Positions 34,490-45,589 are shown, numbered from the stretch's first letter. The stretch: 64,000 nucleotides of DNA from Anaeramoeba flamelloides (GCA_027625915.1 JANTQA010000057.1:6262001-6326000), one strand, 5' to 3'. The notes: generated by a model not told the origin, from the sequence alone. Made by a program: numbers and translations.

Positions 34490-36100
34490 ATTTTCATAGG
34501 CTCGGCAGTCTTTAGGTTTTCTAGAATTCAAAAGAATCGTGTAAAATTTTTGATTTTTCTCTATTCTTTTAAATTCTGGAAAAGCGTCGTTAGGCTTTTT
34601 TTAATTTGAGAAATAGAAAGAAAATTTTTGAAATTTTCTTGTTATTTCTAAAATTAAAAAAAACTTCGTTAGGTTTTCTTGAGTTTTCTGTTTATTTGGA
34701 AAATCAAAAGATTTTCGTTAGGTTTTTTTGAGTTTTCTATTTATTTGGAAAATCAATAAATTAAAAGATAAAACAGAAAACCACAAAAAACCTAGAACAC
34801 TTCAAAGATAAAATAGAAAATCTCAAAAAAACCTAGGTATTTGACTGCACTTGACTACACGATCCCAGAGAAAATGATCCAAATTTTCAATGATATCTAG
34901 ATCTAATTTTTTTACACAATTGATAAAATTGTGATTTATTTTTGTTAATAAAATAAGAATTTTCATTAAGATAATTTATGTAATTTTTTAACTTTAGAAT
35001 AGAAGTTGAACCTTTCCATTTTAGATATTTTTTTGTCGTTAGGCTTTTTTTACTTTTTGAAATTATTTTCAAATAATTTTGTACTTTACAAATTGAAATA
35101 TTTTTTAATTAATTAATTGATTAATTCAGCAATTTTCTAGGTCATATTCTAATTCTTTTAAATTTCTAGATTTCTAATTAATGTTTTCTGTTTCGTTTTC
35201 TCTGAAGGGAATGAAGATTTATTAATTTATCAAATCCTGAATTTTTTTAATTTTTGAATTAATTTAAATTTTCTTTTGTAAATTGTGATTCTTGCCAAAT
35301 CAATTTTTGCTTCAGTTTTATAGATAAATCTTGGGGAATGTGGGTTTATTAAAAGCGATTCTGTAATTTTCTTATTAATCCAAATATCAATGTTTTTGAA
35401 ATCTGATTCTGTGTAGTCAAATATTTCCAGCCCAGATAATATTTGAAATTATGTAAAACGGCTTTAAAGAATAGAATTTTTAACCCATAAGAAAAATTCC
35501 TTTCTTTAAAAATATTGATTAATTTTTTAAAATTATTTTTAACTTTTTCAAGATTGAGTTTTAAATGAGTTTTTTTTTTTTTAACCAAATACCAAGATAT
35601 AAATTTTAGTTTGGTATTAGTTTTTTTTTTATTTTATCATCATTTGGATTCATACCAAAGACTTTTATTATTTTATATATATTTTATTATTAGTAATTAA
35701 TTTCAATCATTGATCCTTACATTATTAATATCAAATCATCAGCAAACATTTGTGCATGTATTGCTAATGAATTGATTTTTTCTAAAAGAAAATGAGAAAT
35801 AAAACCAAATAATAGAGGAGATAATGCATCTCCTTGGTAAACATCCATTCCTCCCTTTGAGTAATAAGCAAATAGAAACATTTTTCTTATTTCATTTTTG
35901 ATAAATTTTCTAATTGAGTTATAAGTCAAAGAATAATGAATAGAGTCAACACAAAAATGTCAGGAAATTTAAAATATTAATTAAAGGGGCTTTATTGTAA
36001 AAATAAACCCAATGAACAATATCTATAAATATCTGATAATTTTTATTCTTAGAGATCTGAAATAAGTCTTTTTTATAGACTAAGTTAAATTCATCTCATT
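34490..36100 (-). mobile_element. 5'-truncated LINE with reverse-transcriptase remnant and hairpin tail
   Basis: Reading leftward on the minus strand: a palm-like NYQIFIDI (about 36030), then DVYQGDALSPLLFGFIS and FADDLILIM (35717-35929), which are the RT motif B QGDxLSPLLF and catalytic FADD of non-LTR retrotransposons. These are followed by YYLGWKYL (35349-35588), INPHSPRFIYKTEAKI (about 35290-35350), YINYLNENSYFINKN (34887-35072) and IIENLDHFLWDRVVKC (about 34850-34890). Then come the 10-bp array GGTATTTGAC TGCACTTGAC TACACGATC and hairpins to ~34490. The frame is interrupted several times. The endonuclease half is missing, as is usual for LINE 5' truncation. Confidence 0.75.
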
Positions 36101-36871
36101 AGAAATCATTTTGAGGATTTTATTTATCTAAAATTCGATTTTTGAAATTTATTTGCCAAATTAAAAACTTTTTAAAAAATCAAAAGTAATTTTTGACAAA
36201 TAAAAAAATCAAAAGAAACTAAATTTTCAAATAGAGAAAAAATAATCTCAAAACACATAATCAACATTTGTTATGACATCACATCTCTTTAAGTATTAAT
36301 TTAGTTTTGGAATATTTCAAAGATAAGAGGAATTATTACCAAATGAAGAAAACCTAAAAATGAAAAAAGAGAGAATTAATTTGTTAGGCTTAAAAAAATA
36401 AATTTCCTACTCTAACGATCAACTCATTAAAGATAAGAAACTTACCCAAACAAGTTCTCACCTCTTATGTATTCGTCTCTCTTAATTATTTTTTTGACCA
36501 ATTTCTAAAGAAGGATTCCATATCGAGAAATATGTTTAATATTGAAAATCAACAGAGTTTTCAAATCTAAGTAATGGGCAAAAAATTTTCTCAATCTCTA
36601 TTGAATTTAGGTAAAACAGTTTAATAGAGATTAGTCCCTTTACAAAAATAACAAATGACTTTCCAAACAGAATAAAATTGAATCAAAAATTTGAATCTAT
36701 GACGATTCATTTTTTTTACATTTTTCTTCAAAATTCCAAAGCAATCAAATCAAAAAATCTTCTTCATTTTTAAAAATTAAAAAAACCAATCAAACACTCT
36801 CAACTCAAGCTAAAAAAAGAAACACAAACCCTTATACTTTCCCAAAAGCGAATAAATAAAAAATAAAAAAG

Positions 36872-39800
36872 ATGAATCAAAAGAAATTTCCAACTAAAAG
36901 AAAAAGAATCCGCTCAAACCGCGACGAAGAAGAAGGAGACTCTGATTATGTTCAAAACGAAGACCCACAAGATGACAATTTTTCTTTTACACAGTCAATG
37001 GGACAAACAATTAATAACAATCAAAAGCAGAAGAAAAAATTACGTAAAAAACCAAATAATGGGATTAAAGCCAACTCTTATTTTGAAGGTGAAGACACAA
37101 ACGACGACGAAGACGATGACGAAGATGACGAGGAGTTTAATCCTGATCTTATAAGAAAAAAAACGAAGAAAAAATATAAAAAAAGAAATACACTAAAAAA
37201 AAAAACAAAACAAAAAAAGCCACCAAAAAAAGCTACTAATTCAACAAAAAACAAAACAAAAAAAGAAACTCTTGAACAGTGTACTCTCAGAATTTTAAGT
37301 TTACTTCAAAAAAGTATTTGTTATTTGTTATTTGTTATTTGCTATTTGCTATTTGTTATTTGTTATTTGCTATTTGTTATTTCTCCTTATTTTATGAATT
37401 TTTTAACATTTCCATTAAAACTTTTTTATTTTTTGAACCACTTTACCAAAATATTTGATTTTAATCCTTATTTATAATTAATAGGAGGACAAGTACCATT
37501 TAAAGATATATTTACTGAACTTGGAATTGGTTATCGAAGGGCCTATGATATTTTAAATGGTATCTATCTTTCCTTCTTTCTGTCTTTCTTTCTTTTCTGA
37601 CTAATATTTTAATCTTTGATCGGAAAAATTTTCACTTGATCTTTTTTTTTTTCTTCGTTTCTTGTTGAAAAGTTAACATTCTTGACTTAAAAAACAAAAA
37701 GAATGTATCTACGTTGACACCTGATAAGGTATTCTGAAATTAAAATTGGTTCGAAGTTAAGGACTACTTTCCCACCCTGGAGAGGCTGTTTTCTTGTTGT
37801 GCTATTTTACATTTATTTCTTAAAAAGAATTTCCATTATAAAGAAATTGGACAAAAAAAAAATAGTTCAAAGTTAAGAAAACAAGGCAACCAAAAACACA
37901 AATTCTAAAATAGATCTTTGAATGAATTTTTCAAAAAAAAAATGGCTTTTGGGGATTTTCAAGTGCATTTCAAATTTTGGAACATTTCAAACTTGTAAAA
38001 GTAAATTTAAAAACAATATTTAGAACAGATTGAGGAATTTCTTTGGGTTTATTGATTGATCTGGAAATTCTGATATTGTAAAAGCAAATATTGGTAGGAT
38101 ACAAGAAGGGTAAAATTGTGAAAATTGTCTAACTCTGAAAATTTCTTATTTTTTCAAAGAGAAATTCTCAGTGGTTAAATTTAACTGGGATTATGAAACT
38201 CTTTAAAGGGCGTTTTTATCAACAATTTCACCATTTTCGCCTCAAAACTTAGTCATTAAGAACTTTTACCCAGATTTTATGGTTTCTGAGGGTTGAAATA
38301 TAATAAATTAATCAATAAAAATGGATTTAAAAGTTATGCAAGTCAAAGAAAAACCAAAATATTGTAATTTTAGGTTTTTTTTTTAGTTTTTAATGATAAT
38401 TAAAAGGGGAGTAATTTATTGACAAAAACTTTTAATGAAATTTATGAACAAAACAAGTAAAAATTTTAATCAATTTTATTAACCTCTGAATATGCACTTT
38501 TTACTTTTTCTGAAAATACATTTATACCATTAGACCAAACTCTATTATATTTTAAAATGAAGATGGAAAGTAGGTGAAATAAAACAGTCTTTTGATTTTC
38601 GGCCATTTCAAGGTAATTTCCAATTTATTTGTGCAAAAATATTTTTGCATAAAAGAGAAATTTTCGAAAAAAAATCACTAAATTTTGCATTTTAACAAGA
38701 TTTTTTGATACCAACATTCTTTTAGTTCTATAAATGTGTTGTTGGTCATAAAAGTAATATCCACCGGTCATAAAATCATAATAGACCTTACTGAGGTAGT
38801 TACATTTTCCCATTTTTGAAAAATTTTAATTGAGAGAACCTTACCTAATGAAAAAGTTTTTTTTGAGTGCTAGGTATATTGAAAATTTGAAATCAAAAAA
38901 TCAGTTGCTGCTCTATTTGTGAAAAGAAAAAGAACCCAAAGTAATTCAGAGTGAAATCTTGAATTTTTCGATTTTTTTGGAACATTTTTTTTGATTAAAG
39001 TTTTTGTTTTCTTAAATTTGATTTTGAATCAAGAAAAATGTTTCTATGAATCGTTGCTTGAAATTAACCCTAGAACAAATCAATAAAATAGACCTGAGAA
39101 GGTGTAAATTTTAAAAAAACTTTTCTTTTTTGAAGTATACCAAATAATAAAGATCACCTTTCCAAATAAAACTTGTTGAAATCAATCAATTAAAAAAATT
39201 TTTTTCAAGTATATTTTAGAAGATTTGTTTCATTTTTGTATTTTTAAATTGGATGAGAATAAACAAGAGATTACCTTTATACTTGAACTTCCGAATCCTA
39301 TTTTTTGTTTTTTAACTAAAACTTGTTTTTTTCAAAATGCTTCTTTTATAAAATTCAATTTTCAAATATTATTAACAAACAATTAAAAATAAAGAATATT
39401 GTTTCAAAGGACAAAATAAACAGGCTGAATTATCGAAATCAAAAAAAACAACAAAAAGTTCTAACCAAAAGAAAAAAGAAAAATAAACAAAAAATTTAAA
39501 GTGAAAATTCAAAATTATTTAGAGTCTTCAAATTAGCTTGGAAAATAAAATGTTTTAAAATCAAAAAAAAACATCCAATAAATTTATATTTCTGAACAAG
39601 TATTTAAAAAATATCCTATTTTTCTTGAAACAAATCTCAAATTGGATGAATTAAATGAAAATATGAATGAAAATTCATTTTGGGAAATTCTTTTAAAAAT
39701 AACAAGTAATTTGTCTATCAAAAAAATTTCAAAAAAAAAGTTTTTCCATTGAAGAATTGAAAATAAAACTGATTAAAGAATAAGTAATTTTGTCAAATTT

Positions 39801-40988
39801 TACAGATAAGATCAATAAATAAATGTGTTTTATTTTTATTTTTTCTTGATGAATTTTTTTAATTATTTAGATTTGAATTTATTTAATTCATATGTAAAAA
39901 TATATTATACTAAGATATACGCGCCACTCCTCTTTTTATTTTAATATCAATGTATTTGGTTAAAGAAATGATTTGTATGATTCGATTTTCAAAGAAATTG
40001 ATTTACTCAAAATTTGATAAAATATACCTACTGCTTTAAATTGATTCTTTGAATAAAGATTGTTTGTAAAGGAAAAATAGAAAAAGAAAAAGTGTACTAA
40101 AAATATTTTTCAGGTTGGATAATCCAATACGAGCATTGATCATATTTTTAATTCATTATTTAAAAATTGGCAAAATGGTGTTTGTATTGAATACTAGATT
40201 CTTAAAGACTGAACATTTCTGGTATTTTCAGGTTCAATGGGAAAAAAGTTTCATCTTGATCTTCTTTATTGTTTATTCAATTATTTTTATACACTAAATA
40301 TTCCAACTTCAAAACCACAGTGAAAATGATCAAATAATAAACACTATATAAGAAGTTCTTGGGATTAATTGAGCTAGCAAAAGTTAAATTGATTTCTTTG
40401 AATAAAGATAGTTAATGAGAGGAAAAACAAAAATTGAAGAAGAATGAAAATGTTTTCCCATTTAATCTGAAAACACCAGTAATTTATAATATCATGAAAA
40501 TTTTAAGAATTTTTTGATCTATTTACAAATTTCCCTTTTTTCAAATGCTTTTATTAAACTACCAATTTCACCCTCTTTTCTGTTTTAATTTTTCTTAAAA
40601 TCATTATATTGTTTTTTTCTAATCTTTTTAATTATAAATAGTATTACTAACAACACCACTAGTCTCAAAAAAAGGTAAAAAAAGAGAGAATAAAATCCCC
40701 TATGTTTTTTTGGATGGCAGGCCATTACAAGAAGTTGTGGACATTGCAACAATTCTAGAGCAAACCGAAACAGAAAAAAAACAAATAGAGATATTTAATA
40801 ATTTAAACAACCGTTTAAAGAGAGAAGTGGAAAACCCAAATAGGTTTGAATCACTTTTTTAAAGATTTTAACTTTCTATTATTATTAATATTTCTATTTT
40901 TTCTTTTACTTTCTTTTCTTTCTATTCCAGATTTGATCTTTTAAGGGATTTGTTCCAAAATGAAATAAATGAAATTTTTAAATGTTGA
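36872..40988 (+). CDS. E2F/DP-like winged-helix transcription factor (partial model)
   Basis: Exons seen are 36872-37313, 37485-37559, 37673-37728, one ending at 40843 (start between 40643 and 40697 unresolved) and 40931-40988. The first three joins are phase-consistent; the long intron 37729-~40640 leaves a phase question, so a small exon may be missing. The N-terminus is basic and acidic (KFPTKRKRIRSNRDEEE). Residues from about 135 read CTLRILSLLQKR, VPFKDIFTELGIGYRRAYDI, LNV. RRAYDILNV mirrors the RRIYDITNV helix of E2F DNA-binding domains. Downstream, PLQEVVDIATILEQTETEKK is helical, as in the E2F dimerisation coiled coil. Possible targets are cell-cycle promoters, by family analogy only. 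The 3' end may instead continue to the exon at 46081. Identity is moderately secure; the exact structure is not. Confidence 0.55.
37317..37382 (+). repeat. TTATTTG heptamer array in E2F-like intron 1
   Basis: About nine tandem units of TTATTTG/CTATTTG start directly after the GTATTTG donor of intron 1. The donor itself (GTATTTG) is one unit of the repeat, so the array probably grew from the splice site. Confidence 0.85.
38870..39210 (+). repeat. Dispersed repeat, partner of 33200-33550
   Basis: CTGCTCTATTTGTGAAAAG through AAGATCACCTTTCC and GTTGAAATCAATCAAT match the other copy in inverse. It lies in the long intron of the E2F-like gene. Confidence 0.5.
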
Positions 40989-41165
40989 AAATCACAGAAA
41001 TCATAAACACTTTTTTCCAACAACTTATTTTTGAAAAGTATTGAAAATGGTTTGTATTAATCAAATTAAGAAGATTTGATAATGCTAATTAGGGAAATTT
41101 TACATTTTTCAGAACAAAAAAAAATTAATTAGAGAGAGAAAAAAAAAGGATTAAATACTGTAAAA

Positions 41166-41569
41166 GTAATAAGGGGATTTTATGATTTTAAAATAGATCT
41201 TAATTGAAGAGATCTACTAAAAAAATCACTTGAACATGCATAAAATTCAACAATATTGGTAAAAGACTCTATAAAGTCATTGTCTTTTTTATTTATTGAA
41301 CTGGTTATTTTTTCAATGATTTCTTTAATTTGAATTTATTTAGATAGATTCTTTTCTATTATTTCTATGCCTCTATCGTATTTAGTACATCCATAGAAGA
41401 AGTGATCAAAATTTTCGTCAAGATTTTTTGGTGTTTTTAATTTTGAACAGCAATTAAAGAATTGATAAGAATTAGTGATTAAATAAAAAATGATCCAATT
41501 ATTACAACCTATTTTCAAAAAGATGTGAGGCGAAACAAACAATTCTTTTATTTTTAAAAAAACCCACAT
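41166..41569 (-). mobile_element. LINE C-terminal fragment with zinc-knuckle-like motif
   Basis: The minus-strand frame at 41336-41569 contains HIFLKIGCNNW, FFNCCSKLK and FDHFFYGCTKYDRG. These resemble the CCHC-like region (C..C, H....C) at the C-terminus of non-LTR retrotransposon proteins. After one stop the same frame continues (IIEKITSSINKKDNDFIESF, ending RSILKS) to about 41166. It is a dead fragment. It is not the same C-terminus as the hairpin-tailed family. Confidence 0.5.
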
Positions 41570-42623
41570 TTGGTTTGATTGAAAATTACTCTTTGTTCAA
41601 AAATTCAAAAAAAAGTTTTTTTGGAAAAAAAGGGAATTTGAAAAAAAATCAACTTTTGTAAAAATGTAAATCTAACTATCACTAAGCAAAAGCAATGACA
41701 GATCAATCAATTAAAATTTAATGAGAATAAAAATTATAGAAAAAGCTATTTGAGAATAAATCAATAAAAAGTTAAATGTTTTTTCATTTTTTTTTTTTTT
41801 TTTCTAAATTTTAAATCGGATAACATTAAAGTGGTATATGTTGTTATTTTCAAATCTAATGATCAAAAAAATCCCTAAGTGCCCAGCCGCTTACGTGAAT
41901 TTTCATTAGAAACAAGGAAATATTTGCCACCAAAAATGATATTGTGAAATTGCACTTCCTATGGTTGAAAAAATTCCTCAGATCCAATTACAAAAAAATC
42001 ATTCAACAAAAAAAAGTTTCACAGTATTTTCAATTCCAAAAATTCAATAAATAAAAAAAATAAAAATTCAATAGAATCTCGTTGACAAAAAATTCAAAAT
42101 ATTTTCTGATTTTAAACATATAAATTAACAAATAAAAAAAAATTCAAATATAAAATTACAAGACCCTCAATTTCTTCAAAATCAAATTCAAACAAAGAAT
42201 CATTATTTGTTTTTTATTTTATATTTTGAGATGCTTAAATTTCTTCAATTTAAAACAAATAGTTTTCTTTCTGAACAAAATCAGTTTAAGGGACTAGTAT
42301 TTTTTCAAAAATAAATTTTTGATGAAACTGAATTTTTGAAGATAAAATTTTTAAAGTAAAGTTTTAAAATATCAAAACTGTTTGTATACTTGCTCAAAAT
42401 GAATTTCAAGTTTTTTCAAGTCGAATTTATTCAAAAATTTCAATAACTTTCCAATATAGAACTTCAAAAAAAACATTCCAAATCCTTTCAATTTTTACAC
42501 TAAGTTTCCTCTATGGTTATTATAATTTAAAGTTTTATATTGGAAAGTATTCAAATAATTTGATGAATTTTTTTATTTTTTTATTTTTTAGAGATTTTTT
42601 ACAATTTGAATTTTTTTTTAATT

Positions 42624-42965
42624 ATGAACAAAACGAAGTCTTTTACTAGAATTCAATTATGGGAAGAATGGAATAGTTTTAAAAAGAGACGAAATCAAAA
42701 AATTACTTTGATTATAATGAGAGAATTCAATGAAGAAATTAGTAAAAAATTTAATTTCAGGTACGATGATAATAGTTTACTTAAAACAATGAAATTTCTT
42801 TCAGGTCAGAGAAAAAGGAAAAGAGATGACTTATTTTGGAATACTAAACCAAATTTAGATGTTGATTTTATGATTGGAAGGAAAAGAAAAAGAAATAATT
42901 TACAACTAATATTTAAAAAAAAAAAAAAAAAAAAGAAAAAAAAGAAAACAAACAAGAACTTTTAA
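42624..42965 (+). CDS. Mutator-like transposase, N-terminal part
   Basis: 113 aa from ATG at 42624 (MNKTKSFTRIQLWEEWNSFK). It has a helical, basic N-terminal region with a Trp-rich start (LWEEWNSFKKRR), perhaps a DNA-binding helix bundle, then an RKRKR nuclear-signal-like stretch and a Lys run. The Lys run is encoded by a ~35-nt A-rich homopolymer, where the reading frame passes to the downstream one. A one-base slippage or a sequencing error in that run would explain the split. Confidence 0.55.
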   Translation: MNKTKSFTRIQLWEEWNSFKKRRNQKITLIIMREFNEEISKKFNFRYDDNSLLKTMKFLSGQRKRKRDDLFWNTKPNLDVDFMIGRKRKRNNLQLIFKKKKKKKKKKKTNKNF

Positions 42966-44131
42966 ATCAAATTTTAAAATCAATTAAAAAGGGTCATGGT
43001 TATACAGATATAGTAGAATATGTAAAAATCAATAGAAAATTTTATTACAAATATTTGAAGAAAGTTGGTTTATATTATGATGTTTTCGCATTAAATTTAT
43101 TGAAAAGGTATTGTAAAATTTTACAAAACAAAAAAATTACAATTGGTTTTGACGGTAGATATTCTTCAAGAAGGGGTGCAAAAGAATGTTCGGTATCTTT
43201 TATAGTTTTAGATGGTTGTTCTGATTTGGAAGGTAAAGTTTTATTATGTATTAGTTGTAAAAAATCAAAACAAGATAAAAAGAAAAACAATTTTTTTTAT
43301 GAAGTCAAGTTGAATTCAAAACAATTAGAGTGCTTTTTAGTAGAAAAGGGTTTAGCGATTTTAAAAAAATATGATATTCAAATCGGAACAATTTGTCATG
43401 ATAGAGATGCAAGTGCATTTTTAATTGTAAAAAAAATTTTTGGTGAAAAAACTATTGAAACTTGGGATACAAATCATTTTTTTATTTGTTATAAGAATTA
43501 TCTACAAAAATGGAGAATGAAACACAAATGTCTTAAAGAACTCATGACATGTTTTGGTATGAAACAGATATTTATCAAGAGGTTTGTTGATTGGATTTTA
43601 TATTCTTTGAAAAATGCGAATTTCGACCTTGAGGAATGTAAAAGAATTATTCTCAAATTCATTTATCATGCTCAAGGAAATCATGATAAGTGTATAAAAT
43701 CAATGTGTAAAGGTAAAAGTGAATATGAGTTCTTAAATCCAAATTCTGAAAAACTAAAAAAAAAAACCAAAATAAATGGTAAAAAAAATTCACTTGAAAA
43801 TCGAAAAAAAATCACTCAAGAAGCTACAAATTTATTTTTAGAAGAAATCAATATGTTCATGAAAGTCAAAGCACCATTTTTAATTTATTTATATCGAACA
43901 AATCTTAATGAATCCTTTAATTCCTTATTGGCAAAAAAAATACCTAAATCAAAAAATTTCCACAAATCATATTATTTGAGGTCTTTGTATTGTTGGTTTA
44001 GTTGGAATAAAGAACTCCAAACGGATGTTTTGATTGAGGATTTGAAGTCTAATACTAAAGAAAATTCAGAAACTAAAAAAAAAATTAAAAACGAAAAGAA
44101 AAAGTTTCGTTCTTATAAAAAAATTAAATAA
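42953..44131 (+). CDS. Mutator-like transposase, catalytic part
   Basis: Open from 42953 (QELLNQILKSIKKGHGYTDI) to the stop at 44131; the first ATG is 43055. It carries a DDE-type catalytic triad. Counting from the ATG at 43055: D33 in TIGFDGRYSSRRG, D116 or D118 in CHDRDASAFLI, and E286 in NLNESFNSLLAKKIPKSKNF. C-x-x-C (LLCISC) and GNHDKCIKSMCKG are the cysteine/histidine motifs I associate with the Mutator-like transposase family (PF20700 type). These proteins cut and paste DNA at terminal inverted repeats, which are present here. The C-terminus is Lys-rich. Together with the upstream frame the protein would be about 500 aa. Active or recently active is an inference from the small number of defects. 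Confidence 0.75.
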   Translation, partial: QELLNQILKSIKKGHGYTDIVEYVKINRKFYYKYLKKVGLYYDVFALNLLKRYCKILQNKKITIGFDGRYSSRRGAKECSVSFIVLDGCSDLEGKVLLCISCKKSKQDKKKNNFFYEVKLNSKQLECFLVEKGLAILKKYDIQIGTICHDRDASAFLIVKKIFGEKTIETWDTNHFFICYKNYLQKWRMKHKCLKELMTCFGMKQIFIKRFVDWILYSLKNANFDLEECKRIILKFIYHAQGNHDKCIKSMCKGKSEYEFLNPNSEKLKKKTKINGKKNSLENRKKITQEATNLFLEEINMFMKVKAPFLIYLYRTNLNESFNSLLAKKIPKSKNFHKSYYLRSLYCWFSWNKELQTDVLIEDLKSNTKENSETKKKIKNEKKKFRSYKKIK

Positions 44132-44264
44132 AACACACAGGTTACTTTTTTAATTAGAATTTTTTTAATGTTTTTGAGATAATATATTAATTTAAATCAT
44201 CCTTACCAATAACATACTGAACCCTTATACGTTGTTGTCGAGAGAAACTAGTCCCTTAATTGAA

Positions 44265-44560
44265 TTTAATCTAATTTGTGGTTATTTTGTAATTTTCTAT
44301 ATTTAACAGAGTAAGGTTTTTGTAATACCGTTTCTGTAAAAATAACTCATTTGAGAAATGAAAAAAAAAAATCTTTGAGATCTCAAAAAGTACCAAAGAG
44401 CGACACTTCAAAACTAACAGTTGTTTTCAAAATTATATATTCTAACAATTTAAATTGAAAATTGAGTGCTCTTTGACCCTTTTTTCTAAAAATGTTCTCG
44501 TTTTTCGATTGTTGATTTTTAGAAATCTGTCACGCATCGCTTGTTGGTTCATTTATTTTT
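44265..44560 (-). repeat. Dispersed repeat, inverse copy of 49400-49790
   Basis: ATCTAATTTGTGGTTATTTT, a TGTAAAAATAACTCATTTGAGAA box, GAGATCTCAAAAAGT and GATTGTTGATTTTTAGAAATC correspond in inverse order to the same boxes at 49400-49790. A more decayed copy is at 62510-62720. It is non-coding. Confidence 0.55.
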
Positions 44561-44749
44561 CATTGTTATTAGATAACTGATAAAAATTCATGAGAATTTT
44601 TTTTGAATTCTTAAAAATCAAAAAAAAATAAGTACAAAAAGTATTTAAACTGGAAAACTTCAAATACAATTCTAAAATTTTGAAATTTTACTAATTGCTT
44701 AAATAGATACTCTTTTGTAATAATCAAAAAGAAAAACACACTTCTGTGA

Positions 44750-45140
44750 TTTATGTTAAAAGTCAAATATTGATATCATTGAAGATTTGGATCATTTTTT
44801 GTGGGATCGTGTCTTCAAGTGCCGAAAAGTGCCGTCGAGTTCTGTCAAGTGCGGTAGAGTGCCGAGGTTTTCCAAAATTCAAAAGAATAGAGTAAAATCA
44901 AAGATTTAACTCAATTCTTTTAAATTCTGGAAAACCTAACGGCGATTTTCTTGATGTTTTCTGTTTTTATCTGTTAAGTGTTCTAGGTTTTTTTGAGGTA
45001 TTCTATTTTATTTAGAAAATATATTGATTTTCGTTAGGTTTTTTTGAGTTTTCTATTTTATTTGTGAAGTGTTCTAGGTTTTTTCTAAAATCTATTTTAT
45101 TTTTAATAAACATAAAATCCAAGAAAACTTAATGAAACAC
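44750..45140 (+). mobile_element. LINE end plus hairpin tail, clearest 10-bp array
   Basis: The plus strand reads DIIEDLDHFLWDRVFKCRKVP at about 44774-44836. The array 44821-44866 follows: GCCGAAAAGT GCCGTCGAGT TCTGTCAAGT GCGGTAGAGT GCCGAG, a strict 10-nt period. Next is a hairpin, AGGTTTTCCAAAATTCAAAA...TTTTAAATTCTGGAAAACCT (44865-44938), then GAGTTTTCTATTTTATTT modules to ~45140. Confidence 0.65.
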
Positions 45141-45271
45141 GGAAAAAAGTAATTTTTTCTCTTCAAAAATAAAAGCCATGTTTCTTTTTTTAGAATACCT
45201 ACATCAAACTACCAAAGAGACTTGCAATAAGCAATAAATAAATAATTTTTATTTTTTATTTTCTTCTTATT

Positions 45272-45365
45272 ATCAAAGAAGTGTCAATTACACTCTAAAT
45301 GTCCTTTTACTTAAATTTATGAAAGGAAATTTTAGCGTAAAATCATAGATTTCGCTATTATTCAA
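45272..45365 (-). repeat. LINE-B 3' tail, solo fragment
   Basis: AAGTGTCAATTACACTCTAA, GGAAATTTTAGCGTAAAATC and ATAGATTTCGCTATTATT match the tail at 32118-32200 closely. No coding part is attached. Confidence 0.55.
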
Positions 45366-45589
45366 GGGAAGGGAATACCCAAATGTTTTTTTTTGTTTAA
45401 AAAGCAAAAACATAAAAATTGAAAAGAAAAAACAAAAAATTGAAAAGAAAAAAGGAAAAAAAAAAAAAATTTAAAAAGACTTCTATAAGAGGCAATCAAT
45501 AAAAAACCAAAAATCAAAAAAAAAAAAACCAATGCTATCTTTAAGAAAGAATACCCAAAATCACAGTTACGATACTTTTGATTGATTTA

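Larger units (their letters stand above)
42286..44259 (+). mobile_element. Mutator-like DNA transposon with near-complete transposase
   Basis: The element is ~1.97 kb. The left end is TTAAGGGACTAGTATTTTTTC and the right end, on the other strand, is TTAAGGGACTAGTTTCTCTCG. TTAA at both ends may be the target duplication. Inside are the transposase frames at 42624-42965 and 42953-44131. It is near-intact apart from one frame change at an A-run, so it is the youngest-looking autonomous element in the window. It sits between the E2F-like exons and a possible orphan last exon, so it may be intronic. Confidence 0.6.

Noticed and set aside
37745-37770. GGTTCGAAGTTAAGG considered as a tRNA T-arm
   Set aside because: No acceptor stem or anticodon arm can be built around it.
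38625-38813. 62-codon minus-strand frame with YYDFMTGGYYFYDQQH in the E2F-like intron
   Set aside because: It looks slightly coding-like, but is isolated, antisense and without homology that I recognise.
40115-40297. 60-codon plus-strand hydrophobic frame in the E2F-like intron
   Set aside because: Short, no motif, frame not compatible with the flanking exons.
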